Source: Limnanthes douglasii subsp. nivea
Lineage: Eukaryota; Streptophyta; Magnoliopsida; Brassicales; Limnanthaceae
Assembly: GCA_036936605.1 (NCBI GenBank)
Contig: JAUPFV010000001.1
Location: 117,684,771 to 117,748,770, forward strand
Direction: 5' to 3'
DNA: 64,000 bases
Shown: in pieces, positions 59,733 through 64,000 of the stretch
Numbering within the stretch: position 1 is the stretch's first letter
Layout: the number at the start of each line of letters is the position of its first letter
Program-made: the position numbers and the translations under genes
The notes under the pieces: model-generated
What the model was told of the DNA's origin: nothing
What the model saw: only the letters and a program-made list of their open reading frames with translations
Databases searched by the model: none

Positions 59733-59996
59733 AAGAAGGTGGTTTTCCACGTAAAAAGTGTTCTGTGTTATTTGCGTTTATTTTATTCAGACTTGATATT
59801 TTGTTTGAGATCGTTATCTCTATCATATTTGATACAAGAAGGAAGATTCCGTTTGTGCTTCTATTTCCTGACATCTCATTATAATAAATTTTTCCCAGTG
59901 TAGGAAGTAAAAACCATGGGACTCATTTCAAAGTCCAACCAAATATTTACTATCAGAAGACGGGTTACAAAACTATTCTCTAGATAAAACTAGAGT
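59733..59996. repeat. Rearranged Copia C LTR piece with its first 140 bp inverted
   Basis: 59733-59873 is the reverse complement of LTR positions 60603-60743 (both contain GATACAAGAAGGAAGATTCC or its complement). After a 17-base spacer, 59891-59996 matches LTR positions 60733-60838 directly (CCAGTGTAGGAAGTAAAA and AGACGGGTTACAAAA). Thus one LTR copy has its end flipped in place. Confidence 0.88.
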
Positions 59997-60003
59997 ATAC
60001 ACC

Positions 60004-60200
60004 GGCTAAAAAGCACCCGTAGTCCCTCATGTTTACCACTTGTATCAACTTGGTCCCCTTCCTTCAATCATGCATAGAACTCATCCCCATCTTTTTTAAA
60101 TTTGCATTTTTAGTCCCTCCGCACATGTGAAGCCTGTGAGCTTGACACGTCGCATCAGTTTTTGTTGCAAGAATGGTCCCCCAATTTTTTTTCCAAAATT
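60004..60200. mobile_element. Half of a foldback MITE related to 29205-29566
   Basis: Starts GGCTAAAAAGCACCCGTAG and contains GTCCCTCATGTTTACC, CACTTGTATCAACTTGGTC and TAGTCCCTCCGCACATGTG, matching arm text of the element at 29205. The second arm is not present. Confidence 0.6.
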
Positions 60201-60431
60201 GCCCCTTCCCATTCCATCTCAACAGCCTTGTCAGGTTCCACGTCACCTTCACCATTTACCTTTAGTTTTTATCGTTTAACTAAAAAACTTACCATTTACC
60301 CATTAACTTAATAAAAAGACTGGGTCAAACCCTAATTTAATGAAAAAAACCTGAAACCCAATATAACCCAGCCCAGCCCGTAGCAATATAACCCGACCCG
60401 TTTCCCTTTACCCAAATCAGACCATTCATCG

Positions 60432-60599
60432 TCACCATTCTGCACCCGACACTGGTAAATGAAAACTTTTAACATAAAGAAGATCTTCCATCTTCGATTT
60501 CCATGTATGATAATTTGAACCATTCATCGTCACCATTCTGCTTGTATTCACCTCCATATTTGATACAAGACAAGTACACAACCACTCGCTCTGATACCA
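60432..60599 (-). pseudogene. Copia PBS plus first 42 codons of gag
   Basis: TGGTATCAGAGC (reverse complement at 60588-60599) is the initiator Met tRNA primer site, directly behind the LTR end at 60603. 30 bases later the gag ATG at 60557 opens [19 protein letters not shown], then [13 protein letters not shown], the Copia gag start. At 60443 the text repeats ACCATTCATCGTCACC (also at 60519) and gag ends in a stop. So a second internal region starts on the outer side of the LTR. Confidence 0.85.
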
Positions 60600-60602
60600 C
60601 TT

Positions 60603-61251
60603 TGTCCGGAAATAGAAGCACAAACGGAATCTTCCTTCTTGTATCAAATATGATAGAGATAACGATCCCAAACAAAATATCAAGTCTGAATAAAATAAAC
60701 GCAAATAACACAGAACAATTTTTAGGTGGAAAACCTTTCCAGTGTAGGAAGTAAAATCCACGGGACTGATTTCAAAGTCCAACCAAATATTCACTATCAC
60801 AAGACGGGTTACAAAAATATTTTCTAGATAAAACTAGAGTATAGACCACACAAAGTATGACAACTTTATACACAGCCCCAATACACATGATAGTGAACCT
60901 AAATCAGAAAACTCACTGAAATATCCCCAAAACGCAGTTATAAGAAGCTAATGAAAAACACACTTAGATGAATCCAAATCAAAAACCCTCTGAACATATT
61001 ATTGATGACAAATAGACGAGCCTTCTCACCAAGATTGAAGCCGATCGGACAACTGGAGACAGTCCGATTGAAAGCACAAAGTTCCGCTCGAATCACCGTT
61101 TTCTCTCAAAAACTGCACCATAGAATATGATGCTCATCTCCTAAAGACACTGTATAAATATATATTTATACATAAACCAAAATCCTATGTGTTATCCAAA
61201 TTGGGCTTAGCCCATATGATAATTGGACTCCCACATAGGAAGAGCCCAACA
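60603..61251 (-). repeat. LTR of Tnt1-like Copia element C
   Basis: 649 bp, TGTTGGGC ... CCGGACA on the minus strand. One side is bordered by a polypurine tract (reverse complement near 61253-61265, GAGGGGGAGA), the other by a PBS. It is thus both 3' LTR of the pol region at 61268-63925 and 5' LTR of the gag stub. Confidence 0.92.
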
Positions 61252-61267
61252 AATCTCCCCCTCACGA

Positions 61268-63925
61268 CTATATGGGAGGATTCGCCATCCCGACGATCAA
61301 TCTACAATGTTCAAGCTTTCCCCTAGGCAATGCCTTTGTCATCATGTCAGACCCATTATCATCTGTATGAACTTTATCAACCTCCATTAGTTTATCATCA
61401 AGAATATCTCGAATCCAATGATATCTCACATCAATATGTTTCGACTTCGAGTGAAACAACGAATTCTTCACGAGATGAATAACACTCTGATTATCACATA
61501 ACAGTACATACTTGTGTTGCTCAAATCCAAGTTCTCTCAAGAATTTCTTCATCCATAGTAATTATTTGCTCGCTTCTGTTACTGCAATAAATTCAGTTTC
61601 TGTTGTTGAAAGAGCAACACACTTTTGTAGTCTTGATTTCCATGAAACAGCGCCACCGCAAAAGTTAATCAAATATCCAGAAATATTGCGAGTATCGACA
61701 TCTCCAGCCAAGTCTGAATCAGAATAAGCCAACAACTCAAGTTTATTCATCCCAAAACTGAGCTTCAAATTAGAGGTTCCTCGTAGATACCTCATAATCC
61801 ATTTCACGGCTTCCCAATGCTCTCTACCTGGGTTTGACAAAAATCTGCTCACAACACAAACACTATGACCTAAGTCAGGACGAGTACATACCATGGCATA
61901 CATGAGACTTCCAACTGCAGATGCATATGGAATATTAGCCATGTCTCTCTTTTCTTCATTAGTTGAAGGACATTGTTTCTTGCTTAACTTGAAGTGACCG
62001 GAAAGTGGTGAGCTAACCACTTTAGCTTTGTCTATCTTAAACTTCTGAAGAATTTTCTCAATGTATTTTTCTTGTGACAAGAACAACTTCTTCAAATCTC
62101 TATCTCTAGTAATTCGAATGCCGAGAATCTGCTTTGTTGGGCCTAAATCTTCCATTGCGAAAGACTTACTTAACTGTTTCTTCAAAGAATCAATCCGCGA
62201 AGTATTATTCCCAACAATAAGCATATCATCCACGTAAAGTAAGAGAACAATAAAATTGGCATCGGCAAATTTCTTCACAAATACACAATTATTAGAAGAA
62301 GTTTTCTTGTAGTCGTGCTCCCCCATAACTGATATGAACTTCTTATACCACTGTCTCGGAGCTTGCTTCAAACCATATAGACTCTTTTTCAATCTGCATA
62401 CATAATCTTATTTTCCTTCAACCACAAAACCTTCAGGCTGTTTCATAAAAATCTCTTCTTCCAAGTCACCATGCAAGAATGTTGTTTTTACATCCATTTG
62501 CTCAATTTCCAAGTCTAGACTCGATGCAATGCCTAGAACCACACGAATAGATGACATTTTTACAATTGGAGAAAATATTTCATCAAAATCAATACCTTTT
62601 TTCTGACCAAAGCCTTTGACTACCAATATTTCTTTGTACCGAGGTTGCAAAGAACTATCATCTTGCTTCAACCTATACACCCACTTGTTACTCAAGGCTT
62701 TTCTCCCTTCAGGTATCTTCATTAACTCAAATGTATGATTCTCATGAAGTGATTACATCTCTTCATTCATTGCTTCAATCCATTGATTTTTACACACACC
62801 ACTAATAGCCTCATCATAACACTCAGGTTCACCTGCATCAGTTAATAAAATATATTGATCAGAAGGATATCTAGTAGAGGGTTGTCTATATCTAGTAGAT
62901 CTCTGCGTTGGAACTTCAAGTTTTTCAACATTTTCTTCATTCTCTTGTTCATGCACGAAATCATTATCATGATCACCAGTATAAAAAATATGTGAACCTC
63001 TTGAAGCAGGTGAGTCACCATCCAAATTTTCTTCAACTTCTGTAGGAGTATGTGCAAGCGGAATTTTCCCCAAATCTACCAAGTCATTCTAAGACATAGG
63101 CACTGAATTTTGACTCTTATCAATATCATGAACTATCTGATCTTCCATAAACACAGCATCTCTGCTCCTAATAAGCTTCTTATTAATTGGATCATGAAAT
63201 CTGTAGCCGAACTCATCAAGACCATAACCAATGAATACACACTGTCTTGACTTCGAATTCAGTTTAGATCTCTCATCTTTAGGAATATGCACATAAGCTT
63301 TGCACCCAAAGACACACAAATGATCATAAGAGACATATTTACCTGTCCAAACTCTATTTGGGATATCTCCATCTAAAGGTACAGAAGGTCTAAGATTCAA
63401 GACATGTACCACGGTATTCAAAGCTTCACCCCAAAAGTATTTCGGGAGTTATGATTGTGAAAGAAGACATCTTACCCTTTCAATTAATGTTCAGTTTAGT
63501 CTCTCCGCTACGCCATTCAACGAGGGGTCTTGGGAGGTGTCTTTTGATGCCGAATACCTTGCTGCCTACAATAATCATCAAAAGGACCAATGTATTCTCC
63601 CCCATTATCACTTCTAACACACTTCAATTGTTTCCTAGTCTGTCTCTCAACTGAAGCTTGAAACTGTTTAAAGACATCTAACACTTGATCTTTTATTTTC
63701 AAAGTATAAGCCCAAACTTTCCTGGAATTATCATCAACAAAAGTGACAAAGTACAAACAACCACTAAGTGTTCTCGTTTTGAAAGGACCACAAACATCAG
63801 TATGTACCAAGTCAAGCATACTTGATTTTCTTGAAGGAGCCGAGCTCTTGAAAGATACTCTATTCTGCTTTCCATCCAAACAATGTATGCATTTCTTTAA
63901 ATGAGCTTTGTGTATCCCACGAATG
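61268..63925 (-). pseudogene. Copia C pol: integrase, reverse transcriptase, RNase H
   Basis: Reads from the zinc-binding HHCC end (IHKAHLKKCIHC, about 63875-63910) into the integrase core (LVHTDVCGPF with the first Asp, FVDDNSRKVWAY with the second Asp, RSDNGGEYIG with the Glu region), then LPKYFWGEALNT. The RT begins near 62722 (LSNKWVYRLK, QMDVKTTFLHGDLEEEIFM) and has the catalytic YVDD at residues 53-56 of the stretch 62392-61562. RNase H follows (LAYSDSDLAGD, SLYDVR-like KHIDVRYHWIRD) and stops at 61268. About seven nonsense changes or shifts occur, for instance at 63517, 62750, 62410 and 61560. Closest in style to Tnt1/Tork Copia elements. Catalytic residues are mostly intact, so decay is moderate. 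Confidence 0.93.
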
Positions 63926-63948
63926 TATTGTTTCTTCCTCGGAATATC

Positions 63949-64000
63949 TAATCCCCAAAACGCAGTTATAAGAAGCTGATGAAAAACACACTTAGATGAC
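63949..64000 (-). repeat. Truncated 5' LTR of Copia element C, continuing off the window
   Basis: ATCCCCAAAACGCAG, TTATAAGAAGCTGATG and AAAACACACTTAGATGA match LTR positions 60923-60973. It joins the integrase zinc finger directly, so the rest of the LTR, PBS, gag and protease are deleted. Confidence 0.85.

Noticed and set aside
59694..59903. 69-codon frame
   Set aside because: It is LTR sequence in inverted orientation, as in 60432-60800.
60432..60800. 122-codon frame ending in gag-like sequence
   Set aside because: The first two thirds translate the LTR; only the last 42 codons from 60557 are gag.
1..64000. tRNA genes or organelle DNA insertions
   Set aside because: No cloverleaf with A and B boxes and no long plastid- or mitochondrion-like stretch was noticed; a tRNAscan or organelle BLAST would be decisive.

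Overview
The window is plant nuclear DNA. It is AT-rich, has a eudicot-type transposon load (Copia, Gypsy, L1-like LINE, hAT, MULE, MITEs, a TRIM), plant-only protein domains (plant mobile domain, BAP-type C2 protein) and plant-style short introns. I cannot name the species. In 64 kb I find one convincing intact host gene, a single-exon C2-domain protein at 14845-15366. Almost everything else recognisable is mobile DNA in various states of decay.

Layout. 1-3000: decayed minus-strand Copia element with an internal 358-bp tandem duplication. 3100-6115: two related direct repeats flanking Gypsy-like gag on the minus strand and, on the plus strand, a piece of nuclear 26S rRNA. 6400-7640: minisatellite with higher-order structure. 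8860-13300: plus-strand plant mobile domain (PMD) gene, a small unnamed plus-strand gene, and the minus-strand tail of an OTU protease/transposase gene. 14200-20870: Tourist-like MITE, the C2 gene, and a full-length LINE (15515-20727) inserted just behind it. 21060-26720: hAT transposase remnant, hairpin-bearing tandem repeats, Gypsy gag, Copia pol. 27175-30282: two MITEs and a young 89-bp triplication. 30283-35497: unassigned. 35498-40834: Copia element with both LTRs. 41160-47660: a second, larger PMD element with the PMD gene on plus and a FAR1/MULE/SWIM/OTU transposase on minus. 48250-48722: deletion pseudogene of the C2 gene. 48926-49838: TRIM. 50300-51861: third PMD-type element, mostly its small gene. 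54587-56560: 5'-truncated LINE. 59733-64000: rearranged Tnt1-like Copia sequences.

The most interesting content is the repeated PMD-MULE architecture. Three loci share parts of one plan: a PMD gene with a conserved phase-0 intron, a cluster of GC-rich palindromic motifs whose sequence differs between loci, a small gene ending in an acidic Tyr-x-Phe-Asp tail, and a convergent gene encoding a MULE transposase fused to an OTU-like domain with its own conserved intron. The small gene matches no family I know, and the motif clusters look like candidate binding sites. A second coherent story is the C2 gene. Its duplicate at 48.3 kb lost nearly all its coding region by one deletion but keeps the uninterrupted 3' flank, so it acts as the empty site proving the LINE insertion at 15515-20727.
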